64,000 bases of DNA from assembly GCF_039555335.1 (NCBI RefSeq), contig NC_092631.1:6522481-6586480 (forward strand), read 5' to 3'. The position numbers and the translations under genes are program-made. Shown in pieces: positions 32,401-40,541 of the stretch. The stretch is from Amphiura filiformis (lineage: Eukaryota > Echinodermata > Ophiuroidea > Amphilepidida > Amphiuridae). The first letter of the stretch is position 1. Each line of letters opens with the position of its first letter. Below the pieces are notes generated by a model. That model was not told where the DNA came from. It did no database searches and saw only the letters and a program-made list of their open reading frames with translations.

Positions 32401-34039
32401 TTGGGCTCATGGTAAAAAGAGCAAAACTTCACTAACATGGAATACTTCCTTTTGCCATATCTTTGGTCAACCTTCTCAATGTCCCTCACATGGTGAAATG
32501 ATGTAACTTGTAAAGACAATATGAGGAAAATACTTTCCTTTGCCAAAGTATGTGCCATAGAGTTAACCAATTTATGGCAAATGACAGTAGGACACCTTCC
32601 AAGTGCGAACTTCCCCGGTTGTCAGACCTTTGACAGTCAAATTCCCTATGCCAGGCCGGGTGCCAGGCATGAGACTGCACTTTCCTAAAAAAAACTGAAT
32701 AAACTGAAAATGCGCTTGAAATTGGGCAAAAAGTACCAAAACAGGCTGAAATTCAATTTAAAACTGAAAATTGTCATGCCTGCCTATACCTAAATACCCT
32801 AACAATGCTAAGTGCTATAAACCAGGGACCTATTGGCCCTTTACACGGTCATCTCAAAATGAGGTTCTACTCGCAGTGTGCGTTTTGTGTGTGCTTATGC
32901 CCATCAAATGTGTGCTTTAATTTACCACGTATGCTTTGCAAGACTTCTGGCGCATTGCTAGAAAAGCGTGAGAATTAAAAATGCACTTTTTGCGCATGCA
33001 TTTGCAGGGACGATCTCATTTTGGTAGCAAGATGGCAGATCTGTGCAAAGGGTGAATAGGTTACACATAGTGATCTCATTTGGCCAATAATGTTTGTTTC
33101 TAAGTTTGTTTAAGTTTTTGCAGGGTTGTAGCTAGCCCAAGTTGAGTGCCGGCTAATTTTACTATCCAATTAGAGGGCTGGCTCGGGGCACAATCTTTTT
33201 AGCGAACGCAAGGGATCTGGGTATAGGCTAGGGGGTATACCCCCAACAAATTTTCTGGTTTTTAACTCTTTTTATGATGAATAAAACATTTGTGGGAAAT
33301 TTTTTTTTTTTTTAATTTAATTTTTTAATTTTTTTTTTTATTATTATTTTTTTTTATTGCGGTTGGCGCCGGTCCGTGCAGTTACCCCGACCGGCACCGA
33401 CCAGCTTGGCTATAACCCTGAGTTTTTGCATGTCAGCTATTTTGCCCCCCCCTTCATTGCCTTGCATGATTAAAAACAGACAGACACATCCCTGATTGAC
33501 ACACAATTTGAGAAGGGTGCATATCTGCAACTGAGGACCTATGGATACACACATCACAAACGAGGACACACCTCTGACCGTGGACGTCCTCGGCTGCATG
33601 GATATAACCAGGACATAGCAAACAATGTAAAAATGGTATTTAAAATGAGTCCACGTTTAGGGGGTTCAGGATGGGCCATGGTTGGTAGCAAGTGGTCCGG
33701 TGACCGTGTGTGCGAGTTCCACGGTGTGCCAATTAAAAAAATGGGTGTGTGCGTTCTCAGTCAAATCACATGCTGAATGATCGAGGTCCTCAGTTGCAGG
33801 TATTTACAAACAGTGGTGTGTATGTGTCAGTGTGTCGGAGTGTCTGACCACTTTAGTAAACAGAAAAAATAGCTGCAAACAGTGGAAATTAATTGACTGA
33901 AGGCATTTTCCCCATGCATACCTCCTCCCCTGTGCTGCCATAAAATCACAATTAACTAAGTGCAGGGCTACATACATACCAGAAATATTGTCCATAAAAT
34001 CTTAGCAACCTTCTGAATTACTACAAGAGCATCGGCCAT
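20383..34039 (-). CDS. SDR16C5-like: SDR16C-family short-chain dehydrogenase, whole gene
   Basis: Membrane-associated NAD(P)-dependent oxidoreductase of the SDR16C family, whose vertebrate members (RDH10, RDHE2/SDR16C5) oxidise retinol to retinal. The substrate here is inferred. Six coding exons (33980-34039, 32070-32276, 30057-30269, 28428-28672, 24951-25076, then 23748-23841 or 20383-20476) splice in phase to 314 residues. Seen: a hydrophobic N-terminus (residues 1-34), cofactor motif TGAGSGLG (52-59), NNAG (129-132), and the catalytic set N154, S182, Y195, K199 (YCASK). LPILEPEY in exon 5 is typical of the family. The total length of 945 nt including stop is normal for the family. A TTTTTAG acceptor lies just before ATCCAACATGG, so an untranslated upstream exon is expected. 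Which SDR16C member it is orthologous to is unresolved. Confidence 0.92.
20985..21212. repeat. Tandem duplication, ~115-bp unit
   Basis: Two direct copies share TAGGGACTTT.CCTGTTGGTA, AATCTATGGCTGGTATAATC and GTTTGCATCTGACATCACTT. They lie beyond the distal SDR exon and do not code. Confidence 0.85.
21213..22424. repeat. Intergenic with a 75-bp direct repeat
   Basis: The block GCCCCATTTTGAAAGTTG through CTTGAAGTGCAGTCTC occurs at about 21370-21440 and again at about 21575-21646. A pyrimidine-rich tract separates them. The 135-residue ORF at 21254-21661 reads through both and has no domain. The rest holds nothing I recognise. Confidence 0.6.
22425..22903. mobile_element. TIR element, TATAGSCAAAATA family copy 2 (interrupted)
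   Basis: The left end is TATAGGCAAAATATTTAATT and the right end, after the nested insertion, is its perfect inverse ending TTTTGCCTATA. The CTCGATCATGAGAG block occurs inside both arms. The second arm is split at AATTA/AATATT by the Harbinger-like MITE at 22642-22885. Confidence 0.78.
22642..22885. mobile_element. Nested PIF/Harbinger-like MITE, GGGAACAAAC family copy 1
   Basis: The left end is GGGAACAAAACAAAAGATCG and the right end CGATCTTTTGGTTTGTTCCC. TTA duplications lie at 22639-22641 and 22886-22888, and removing the insert with one TTA restores the uninterrupted arm of the host element. Both arms carry CGAAACTAGTTTCG or a variant. A shorter relative is at 56604-56744. Confidence 0.88.
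22904..23330. other. Intergenic/intronic, imperfect hairpin
   Basis: GAGAGCTATAAGTTTAATAC near 23030 is mirrored by GTATTAAACTTATAGATCTG near 23185, with AACAATGTTACT / AGTAACATTGTT internally. This is a probable old MITE of about 200 bp. Confidence 0.45.
23331..23400 (-). tRNA. tRNA-like sequence, anticodon GCT (Ser), probably degenerate
   Basis: On the minus strand an A-box-like TAATACAGTGG and a perfect B box GGTTCAATCC are correctly spaced. The anticodon stem CTGGA/TCCAG closes a 7-base loop containing GCT, and a TTTTTT terminator follows. Against a functional tRNA: position 33 is C not T, the T stem keeps only three pairs, and there is no long serine variable arm. It could be a tRNA pseudogene or a SINE head. 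Confidence 0.45.
23748..23841 (-). CDS. SDR16C5-like: SDR16C gene, proximal alternative terminal exon (6a)
   Basis: The acceptor TTCTGTGTAG precedes the exon. The first base completes the exon 5 codon, and 30 further residues end [11 protein letters not shown] before TAA. Length and phase equal exon 6b. It lies 1.1 kb from exon 5, so it is the default candidate terminal exon. Confidence 0.83.
23895..24340. repeat. G-rich repeat fragment and degenerate GGGTTAGGG tract
   Basis: A G-run block (23910-24030) resembles 13000-13125. It is followed to about 24330 by imperfect GGGTTAGGG / GGGATAGGG / AGGGTCAGAG motifs, a decayed array akin to the TTAGGG telomere motif. It sits in the intron before exon 6a. 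The ORF over it ([10 protein letters not shown]) is a repeat artefact. Confidence 0.75.
24341..24950. other. Intron 5, no feature seen
   Basis: Part of the intron between exon 5 and exon 6a. It begins on the minus strand with a GTAAGT donor at 24945-24950. Confidence 0.5.
24951..25076 (-). CDS. SDR16C5-like: SDR16C gene, exon 5
   Basis: The acceptor CCCCCTTTTAG and the donor GTAAGTG bound the exon. It encodes [20 protein letters not shown] and then a segment ending MWLLTYLKP, the conserved substrate-side C-terminal region of SDR16C enzymes. It starts in phase 2 (completing an AAA codon) and ends with CC, to be completed by exon 6a or 6b. Confidence 0.9.
25077..25345 (-). pseudogene. Two decayed partial copies of exon 5 with acceptor
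   Basis: Copies near 25137-25200 and 25281-25340 repeat the first half of exon 5 plus its acceptor and the intron motif GAATATTCAAAAGAATAC. The first has a CTTTCAG acceptor but a 1-base deletion after CCATGG. The second has a 2-base insertion at the same place. Both lack the second half of the exon, so they cannot replace it. Confidence 0.8.
25457..25717. mobile_element. TATAGTTTGATCAG MITE, copy 2
   Basis: The inverted ends TATAGTTTGATCAGCTCATA … TTACAAGCTGATCAAAC and the central GGTCTACTTTTCGGCGTAG mark a complete copy, collinear with 16407-16670. Intronic (intron 4 of the SDR gene). Confidence 0.78.
25950..28175 (-). mobile_element. 5'-truncated CR1/L2-like LINE, split by a transposon
   Basis: On the minus strand, the reverse-transcriptase C-terminal region is readable: [15 protein letters not shown] near 28100, [16 protein letters not shown] near 27970, [12 protein letters not shown] and [14 protein letters not shown] near 27760, then after the insertion [20 protein letters not shown] near 26270 and [11 protein letters not shown] near 26060. 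The tail is (ATT)n at about 25950-25970. Stops and a frameshift (after FKKL) show it is dead. It lies in intron 4 of the SDR gene, in the same orientation. Its 5' boundary is approximate. Confidence 0.85.
26308..27664. mobile_element. Mariner-type element inside the LINE, 1357 bp
   Basis: Arms of about 100 bp start CGAGGGTTGGTCAATAA and CGAAGGCTGGTCAATAA and both continue to GACTGTTACTTACG. TA flanks at 26306-26307 and 27665-27666. Excising it with one TA rejoins the LINE frame as ACSYISELI. Length and TA target fit an autonomous-sized mariner element, but no intact transposase ORF or DDE/D motif is visible, only short fragments. It may be a decayed copy or a filler-carrying non-autonomous one. 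Confidence 0.82.
28428..28672 (-). CDS. SDR16C5-like: SDR16C gene, exon 4 (active site)
   Basis: The acceptor TTTTCTTTCAG is followed by [10 protein letters not shown]. The donor is GTAAGTA after AGCAA. It carries the catalytic serine in TIASLAG and YCASK, thirteen residues apart between Ser and Tyr as in classical SDRs, then [10 protein letters not shown], the loop after the active site. Ends in phase 2. Confidence 0.93.
28673..30056. other. SDR16C intron 3, with a hairpin element
   Basis: No coding exon is apparent. The reciprocal ORFs at 29387-29671 do not resemble a protein. At 29825-29978 inverted arms begin GATTCAATCATGTTTCACCG and end CATATTTCACTGTGG in reverse. This is a probable MITE without a clear target duplication. 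Confidence 0.55.
30057..30269 (-). CDS. SDR16C5-like: SDR16C gene, exon 3
   Basis: The acceptor CTCCTTGTAG and the donor GTAAGT bound 71 codons in phase 0. It contains [11 protein letters not shown], the structural NNAG motif after beta-strand 4, and the tetrad asparagine in [10 protein letters not shown]. Confidence 0.93.
30270..30965. other. SDR16C intron 2, first part
   Basis: No exon or element ends recognised. The region is AT-rich. Confidence 0.4.
30966..31226. mobile_element. PIF/Harbinger-like MITE, GGGACCATTCACAAAC family
   Basis: The left end is GGGACCATTCACAAACAATT, inverted at the right as GTGTTTGTGAACGGTCCC. TAA duplications at 30963-30965 and 31227-31229. The arms continue with GGGGCCTGATGCAAA and TTTGCATCAGGCCCC. 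Intronic. Confidence 0.85.
31432..31834. mobile_element. hAT-like MITE, TAGAGTCCGAAG family copy A
   Basis: The termini are TAGAGTCCGAAGTTTACC and, inverted, TAGAGTCTGAAGTTTTCC. The 8-bp duplication AGCTAGGG is perfect at 31424-31431 and 31835-31842. The uninterrupted 403 bp provides the empty-site reference for copy B (40159-45464), which carries the gypsy element. Confidence 0.88.
31835..31890. repeat. Degenerate TTAGGG-like repeat
   Basis: Imperfect (GGGTTA) motifs: TAGGGTTAGGG, TAGGTTTAGG, GAGTTAGGGTTATGG. The hAT MITE copy A inserted at the edge of this tract. Confidence 0.7.
32070..32276 (-). CDS. SDR16C5-like: SDR16C gene, exon 2 (cofactor site)
   Basis: The acceptor ACTTTTCACAG and the donor GTACATTG bound 69 codons, phase 0 at both ends. 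It holds the second half of the membrane segment (LEGLIWALI) and the Rossmann motif [10 protein letters not shown] followed by LVLWDVNK, the loop that sets cofactor preference. Confidence 0.93.
32325..32416 (-). pseudogene. Partial tandem copy of exon 2 start and acceptor
   Basis: This 92-bp block repeats 32221-32311 at a 104-bp offset, with few changes. It includes the acceptor CTTTTCACAG and the first 16 codons or so of exon 2, then runs into intron without a donor. It is probably a silent decoy acceptor. Confidence 0.82.
32417..33120. other. SDR16C intron 1, part
   Basis: No exon is evident. The ends ACCTATTGGCCCTTTACAC near 32829 and GTGCAAAGGGTGAATAGGTT near 33043-33062 are inverted, suggesting another MITE of about 235 bp. 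Confidence 0.45.
33121..33420. mobile_element. hAT-like MITE, CAGGGTTGTAGCTAGCC family
   Basis: The left end is CAGGGTTGTAGCTAGCC and the right end GGCTATAACCCTG. The 8-bp duplication AGTTTTTG is perfect at 33113-33120 and 33421-33428. Exactly 300 bp, with a T-rich centre. Intronic. Confidence 0.87.
33520..33800. mobile_element. CTGCAACTGAGGACCT inverted-repeat element
   Basis: The left end CTGCAACTGAGGACCT is mirrored by AGGTCCTCAGTTGCAG near 33784-33799. GTGGACGTCCTCGGCTGCATGG lies inside. No clear target duplication. Related 'CGAGGAC' motifs occur at 63725-64000. Confidence 0.6.
33980..34039 (-). CDS. SDR16C5-like: SDR16C gene, first coding exon
   Basis: ATG at 34039-34037 lies in the context CCAACATGGCC. 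Twenty codons ([20 protein letters not shown]) run to the donor GTATGTATG in phase 0. This is the start of the N-terminal membrane anchor. TTTACTTTTTAG immediately upstream looks like an acceptor, so transcription begins further away. Confidence 0.85.
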
Positions 34040-34369
34040 GTTGGATCTAAAAAGTAAACAGAATGAACACTATATTGAAGTGCAGGTATAAGGTACTGGT
34101 ATTAATGTACCACAGGTTTAATGGGATTAATGTACCAGTGGGAGGGGGGAGCCTCAAGAAATAGACTTTCAGCAAGCAGAAACATGCATGGTGGATGATG
34201 CCTATCATCTATTGGGCAACAACCTGCTTTTGGGGCTAACTTGGGGGGGGGGGTGTTGTTGTAGTCATATATGATGGTAGGGTCACAACGGTGAATTTCT
34301 TTGGGGGTGTTGTGAAAAAAATCTGGCCACACATGTGTACAAGTGTACTGTTATGGAAAGAAAGTTTTA

Positions 34370-34452
34370 GCAACCCCATTTGAAATTCACACACCCTGTG
34401 TGGAAGGTTAAGGTCATGTCTTCCATAGGGGGTGTGTGGAGTTCAACCTGAA
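34370..34452. repeat. Dispersed foldback repeat, copy 3 (partial)
   Basis: Carries CATTTGAAATTCACACACCC, AAGGT.ATGTCTTCCATAGG and AATGGCCC as in the other copies. Only the right half is present. Confidence 0.55.
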
Positions 34453-34488
34453 TGGCCCAATACGTAACATTACCACTGTACCATAGCA

Positions 34489-35197
34489 TACAGTTTGATC
34501 AGCCCGTAATTGGCGGGAATTCTTTACGTTTTTATCACTACTACGCCGAAAAGTAGACCCACATCATAGTTGACCTGTCTGGTCTCTCTCTATTGTGCTC
34601 ATTACAGGAAATGCACAATGTGTCGGACTTGAATGAATAAATATTTGTGATGCTTCTGGCAAGATGTCACAAGACAATTCTCAAATAAAATATATAGATA
34701 TTACAGCCACACATAAAAATAACAGATGTGGAAATATTAAAGAGTATAACCAGTAGATACCAGGGGAAAGTTAATAGCCCATATTTCGTCACTAGGCGGG
34801 AAAAACCTCATATGTACTTTTAGCCCATGAACATGGATGAAGCAAACCATTCAATATAAAGTTTACACCTACAAGGCCTTATCCATGTTTCAAGGGCCAA
34901 AAGTAATGAGGTGTTTCCTGCATGTACTTTTGGCCCTTGAACATGGATAAAGCAACTTCTTCAATATAAAGTCTTTATCCATGTTCAAGGGCCAAAAGTA
35001 CATAATGAGGTTTTCCCCGCCCAGTGACGATTTGCAAGACTATCCATGCCTTCAAGGTGAAATAAACCTACTCATGTTACCGTCTGGCCATGGTCTGGCC
35101 TGCTGTCTGATCTTTCCCTAGGAAAGATGACGTTCCAATCTTTCACTTTAATCTGTGATATTATAAGGCCCGTCGATTACGAGCTGATTAATGTATA
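34489..35197. mobile_element. TATAGTTTGATCAG MITE, copy 3, with nested insert
   Basis: The left part (CAGTTTGATCAGCCCGTAAT to AGATATTA near 34700) and the right part (GATATTATAAGGCCCGTCGA to about 35197) belong to the family in inverse orientation. Some 440 bp between them is foreign. It contains a hairpin element at about 34784-35028 (CGTCACTAGGCGGGAAAAAC … GTTTTCCCCGCCCAGTGACG) with four copies of an AACATGGAT-type motif. Confidence 0.72.
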
Positions 35198-37355
35198 GGC
35201 GTATGCTGCTTTACTTACCTTATGTTAAATTAAAACCCCAAATTATATTATAAATCCCTACGCTATGCTTAAAATTGCAGCAGTCAGATATATATCCACA
35301 AATCAATGTGATTACTATACAATCAAGAAATTGAGTGAGCGTGCATGCTTGTCAAATTTATCATTGAGCAATTTATATGCTGATACTGAATATTATCAGC
35401 AAAGCAACAGATAACATATTCAAATACAAACTTAGAAATGACCCTCAACTTTATGGAACAACTAGGTTATAGTAGGAATATATGTTTGACAAAGCGACAT
35501 ACATGTCTATGTGTTAAGTTACAAATAATCATAAGGGGCTGTGCAAAAATTATGAGCCCTGGGGAGGGTAAAATTAGGGGGGCAAGAATTTTGGGCCAGC
35601 CAAATAAGAGGATATAAAGCAATTTTTGTGAAGCCGAGGAGAGGTGGGAAGCAAGTGATTTTTGGCAAACATTCATGACGCACCTGCCTTTTAAATAAAA
35701 CGCTCTATTAATAACGGCTTCTGAAAACAATACGGAATTTTCCTGCTCGATGTGCTCGCAATTATTTATATATTATCTACACAATTTTAAGGAACTTGCA
35801 AATTTGGAATTTGGGATCCCAAAAATGTGCATGTGCCAATAAAGTGTGTGTGTGTGTGTGGGGGGGGGGGTAGGTTGATGGGGGGGTGCAAGCAATTTGT
35901 GGCCAGCCAATGGGGGTTATTTCAAAAACTTTGGCTACAGTGAGGCAATTTTTTTTCTGAAAAATTGAGAAAATTTTGAAAATTAATTTGTCCACTATAA
36001 TACCAAATGTCTGAAAATGCTACCCATACTTGCAGCACGTCCCTGTATGTCATTTGTACTAAGTGCTCCCCTCTCCCCTGGGGGTAGAGCACAACAGGCA
36101 GGGGGTACCTGGACTTTACGAGTATCTGAGTATTTTAAAAGTTTTAACAATGTATTAATGGAAGATTTATTAGGCTGAATATGGAATGACATTCCCTTAT
36201 TTTCCATTGTTGAAAGAAGACACCCTTTTTTTAAGTGTATCTTTTACAAATTTAAAAACTTCGGCATGTTAGAAAAGTTACCTTGAACCTGGTATTCATC
36301 ACAAATTAAGACAGCAGAGGCTAGCACCTGCTGCTGTAGTATATAACACATACACAGTGTTGCCAAAACATTTCAGTGGCCAGTGCCAAGGCATGGTGAA
36401 TGACTCTCAAGTAGCCCAATTTTTAACGGGAATTTTTATGATTAAAAGAGAATTTGGAACATAAATCAACCAATTGGGCAGAAAACCACATGACTTAAAA
36501 AACTACTGGTACTTAATGCGAAGTCACTGTGCCGATCAAGGTTAATGAACACGTCATTACTTGTTGGGAGAGAAATTAGGCAAAATAATGCACGCTGATG
36601 TTGATGCGTCTAATGCACGCGCGCTGATGTTTGTTGATGCATCTAATGCACGAGACCCAAATGGGGGAGTGCATTAGACGACCGCTTTTCTGATTGGCTG
36701 CTTTTGTTACAATGTATAGGAGTGTGTGACTGTGAAATGGACCGCAAAACCCATTGTTATTGAAATTTGGAGCTTCCGAGACTTAAAACCTTATGATTTA
36801 GTTAATTAAAAGGAAAATAGGTAAAATTACTGCCGTGGCCTGACACTTGCAAATAAAAGTAGGCAAAACTATGTTGTTTCACAGCAGTATGTTAATACTT
36901 AGTTAAAAATATTAGAGTAGCGGCAAGTGATCTCCAAGTAGCCAAATTATGCACCTAAGTTGCGACGTGTACTGCACATACACTATGTACATAGCAAATT
37001 GTTCATGATTGATCACTTCAACATAAAGAAATCAAGGAGGGACAAAGTCAAACTGATAAGAAGGATGTAAGCAGTAGATAACACACTAAGTGTTAGCATA
37101 GCTGTAATAATACTAGGTACAATGTAGTAGTCCTATGCAAGGTGCAACTGTCCAAGTCCAAGCACCAGTGTTTTGAGGTTCAAAATTCAAAATTCATTGC
37201 ACGTCCCCACGTTTTTTGGAAAGTGAGCAAAATTTACATTAAAACAGAAGTTTTGAGCTTTCACACAAAAGTTTACATTGCTACATGTAGCAGTTTTCAG
37301 CATCTTTGAAGAAAATAATGAATTCATGCTATCGGCCCACACAGTTCTTAGCCCC
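35198..37355. other. Intergenic, no gene seen
   Basis: A short (GT)n with a G run lies near 35848-35870. G-rich and AGTACAAATGAC-type fragments near 36050 recall the repeat at 37360. Inverted copies of GATG.(A/G)TCTAATGCACG lie near 36600-36680. No coding exon was identified. Confidence 0.45.
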
Positions 37356-37740
37356 AGGGGGGTACTCAGTACAAATGACCATACGGGGACGTGCATAAAT
37401 ATGGGTAGCATTTTCAGCCTTCTGGTATATCAATGACCCTTTTTCAAAGCCTATTTTGGTATATGAATGGGTCCTTTTTTCAAAATTTTCTAATTTTTTT
37501 CAGAAAACAGCCCAATTTTTCCTTAATCTAGCCAAAATTTTCAAAATTTTCCCAAAATTTTGGGAAAATTTGTAAAAACTAAGACAATTTTGGGTAAATT
37601 CAGCCGAAAATTTTGACTTTTGGTATATCAATGGGTCCAACTTTCTTGACAAATTGGTATATTTATGGGTCTACTTCCAAAATCTCAGCAGCACGTCCCT
37701 ACCAAAACCAAACTTGAGTACCCCCCCCCCCCCCGGTTCT
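37356..37740. repeat. Dispersed repeat, 'GACCATACGGGGACGTGC' family copy 1
   Basis: A copy of about 380 bp shares GACCATACGGGGACGTGC, GGTAGCATTTTCAGCC, GGTATATCAATG.GTCC and ACGTCCCTACCAAAACCAAA with 48285-49290. Many GGTATAT.AATGGGTCC motifs. Not coding. Confidence 0.7.
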
Positions 37741-38128
37741 TAGCATACATGTATATATAAATATCCTTTGTTTGTACAACTTGCTTGAAGCATGAATTAT
37801 ATGTGTGAGAAAGATACTGGTAAGAGGTCAAATGCTGTGTCTTGTACACTATGTTATCAAATAGTTGCTTGGTTTAAAGCCATAATGTACGATCTTATAA
37901 TATGAAATTAGCCCGGGGAAATTAGTTAATTTTTTTCAAACCTGATTTTTTTTGGGGCATATTTGTAATGTTTACACATGTCCCAACTTACACCTAAATG
38001 AAATCAGTCAAATTTGTTGTGTTTGTAGGTCAACATAGCATGTTAAATGACCAAAATAGCCAGTGGGGTTTCTTTCACTTTCCTAAAATAGACAGAAAGC
38101 CTTCCCGGCAGTTATTACTCATATATTA
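37741..38128. other. Intergenic, nothing recognised
   Basis: No ORF or repeat end was seen. Confidence 0.35.
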
Positions 38129-38518
38129 GGCCGTATAAAATTAATGTTTTGGTTCTCGTCCAGAGGATTTTCATGAATTGATGAGGGAGGGAGGTGTTTT
38201 TTTTGTTTGTTTTTTTCCAATGTAAAATTAGCATTGTCAGTAGTTTTCGGTCTTCTCCAACAGTGCTCGAGGAAGCGATGAGGCTTTTTTTTTTTTTTTC
38301 AAATGTGAGATTCTGAGGGATAAACCCCTAGAGTACCACAAAAAGACTTGGAAGTGATGCTTGTTCTCTAATAAACTTATTTATATGTATGAAGATTTCA
38401 TAAATCATTCCAAAGTCTAAAAAAATGGAAAAATCTAAAAAAAAAAAAAAAATATCTGACAAATCCCAGAAATTGAGGAGGGAGGGGACGAGAACCAAAA
38501 TATTAATTTTACACGGCC
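38129..38518. mobile_element. PIF/Harbinger-like MITE, family A copy 2
   Basis: The left end is GGCCGTATAAAATTAATG, and the right end has the inverse with one change (ACACGGCC). TTA duplications at 38126-38128 and 38519-38521. It is collinear with 23-404 over its full length, including the T and A runs. Confidence 0.85.
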
Positions 38519-38823
38519 TTATTTCAGCATTTTGGGTAAAGAAATTGAAATTACAACCCTAAACGTTGAAGATTACCCCTAAAAAGTACCCCTTTTCCTA
38601 AAGACGTAGTCGACGCTAGCAGGTCAAAATTCGACCCTTTTTCGACCACGTTTTTTGTGATGAGGATGCATACCAAATAATATCCCAAGTGAACCCCCCC
38701 CCCTCTAGGTGAGGATGCCACCAGAAGAGCACTTTTTGGTCCAGAGCTATTACAACTAGCGTGGCTAGTGTCAGTTTCTATATCAGAATCAGTTGACAAA
38801 ATTGAGTATGAGTTGGACCTGGT

Positions 38824-40143
38824 CAGGGTCAGAAATTCAGCGAGAATCCGAGAATCCATTTTTGCAAAGATTCTTGTCAACAAAATTGCAAAATGGATTC
38901 TCATAAATATTTCCATTGATCATGCAAATTCACATGTATGTAGTTACTCCATTTCGGAGGTTCTATACCGAGCATAAAACCTCCAAAACCGGAGGTTCTC
39001 TGCGTATAACGTCATGCAGAAACTCCGCTTTTGAAGGTTTTATGCATGGACGACAGTGACTATTATTAGCCTATAGTTAATAAACCACCACAGCGCGCGC
39101 AAAACCTCCAAAATCGGAGTTTCTCGCCCGCCGTCATAAAACCTCCGATATTGGAGAGTTTTATGTATCAAAACTAACATTATAATAAATGTTTAAACAT
39201 GCTTAACTTCATTACTTTAGTATACGCAAAACCTCCAAAATCGGAGTTTTTGCGCCCGTCATAAAACCTCCGATATTGGAGTTTTAGCGTATCAAAACTA
39301 ATGTTATAATAAATGTTTAAACATGCTTAACTTCATTACTTTTAGTATACATAAAACCTCCAAAATCGGAGTTTTTATAGCCCGTCATAAAACCTCCGAT
39401 ATTGGAGTTTTTATGTATCAAAACTAATATTATAATAAATGTTTAAACATGCTTAACTTCATTACTTTTAGTATCATAAAACCTCCAAAATCGGAGTTTT
39501 TGCTCGTCATAAAACCTCCGATATTGGAGTTTTGGCGTATCAAAACTAATGTTATAAAAATTGTTTAAACATGCTTAACTTCATTACTTTTAGTATACGC
39601 AAAACCTCCAAAATCGGAGTTTTTTAGCCCGTCATAAAACCTCCGATATTGGAGTTTTTGCGTATCAAAACTAATATTATAATAAATGTTTAAACATGCT
39701 TAACTTCATTACTTTTAGTATCATATGCAAAACCTCCAAAATCTGAGTTTTTTGCGCCCGTCATAAAACCTCCGATATTGGAGTTTTTATATCAAAACTA
39801 ATATTATAATAAATGTTTAAACATGCTTAACTTCATTACTTTTACTATCGGAGGTTTTGCGACGCAAAAACTCCGATTTTGGAGGTTTTTGCGCACGCTG
39901 TGGTGGTTTATTAACTATAATAATAGTCACTGTAAGTCCATGCATAAAACCTCCAAAACCGGAGTTTCTAAGACGTTATATAGAACCTCGGTTTTGGAGG
40001 TTTTGCGCTCGGTAGAACCTCCGGAAATGGAGTAACTTCATACCTCAAATTCAGTTATATGGCGTGAATCCATGGATTCTTGCAAAATTCCACTGGGAGA
40101 ATCCAAAAGGATTCTCGCACTTGGTTGTGAATTCCTGACCCTG
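38824..40143. mobile_element. CAGGGTCAGAAATTC element containing a second element
   Basis: The outer ends CAGGGTCAGAAATTC and GAATTCCTGACCCTG are inverted and enclose GAGAATCC / GGATTCTC motifs. CTGGT directly flanks both edges (38819-38823, 40144-40148). A 180-bp uninterrupted relative at 55669-55848 shows the same design, with TGGTT at both edges. This suggests a 5-bp target, as in hAT5-type elements. The middle is the inner element at 38936-40043. Confidence 0.72.
38936..40043. mobile_element. Long-TIR element with internal ~122-bp palindromic satellite
   Basis: Arms of about 160 bp start GTATGTAGTTACTCC and end, inverted, GGAGTAACTTCATAC. Both contain ACCTCCAAAACCGGAG and a TGGTGGTTTATTAACTAT-type block. 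Between them about six tandem units of 121-127 bp each carry AAAACCTCCAAAATCGGAG, then AAAACCTCCGATATTGGAG, then GTTTAAACATGCTTAACTTC. No ORF. The target duplication is unclear. Confidence 0.82.
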
Positions 40144-40263
40144 CTGGTGACATTAGATTAGAGTCCAAAGTTTACCGTTTTCTAAAACCCATTTTCCGTG
40201 TTGTAATCCCCGTGTTGTAAAATTTGTAAATCCGTGTCATGAATAAAGCTTAAAATGTATAAA

Positions 40264-40397
40264 TGTAGTATATTGGGAATACGCCCATCCCTACTTATCA
40301 TAATACGGACCTGATATCGCCCAGGACGTTGCCTTCGACCTTTTGATAATCACTGGACTCTATACCATTCTGGTAAGTCCCACCTAAATACATAATA
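40264..40397 (+). repeat. 5' LTR of the gypsy element
   Basis: Begins TGTAGTATATTGGG and ends TACATAATA. Identical to the 3' LTR at every base I compared. Confidence 0.93.
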
Positions 40398-40541
40398 TTG
40401 GCGACGAGAATCATTTTTATGGACCCTACAGCAAAGTTTCAGGTGACAGAACTGTTATAGCACCTACGGATAACTTGGCTAACGTACGACGGACATTTTG
40501 GGACTTTAAAACAGTGATTTACGATCGCGAACTTTTGACTC

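Noticed and set aside
38936-40043. Short palindromic repeats at regular spacing as a CRISPR-like array
   Set aside because: The sequence between palindromes is conserved from unit to unit, so there are no spacers. The block is bounded by long inverted arms.
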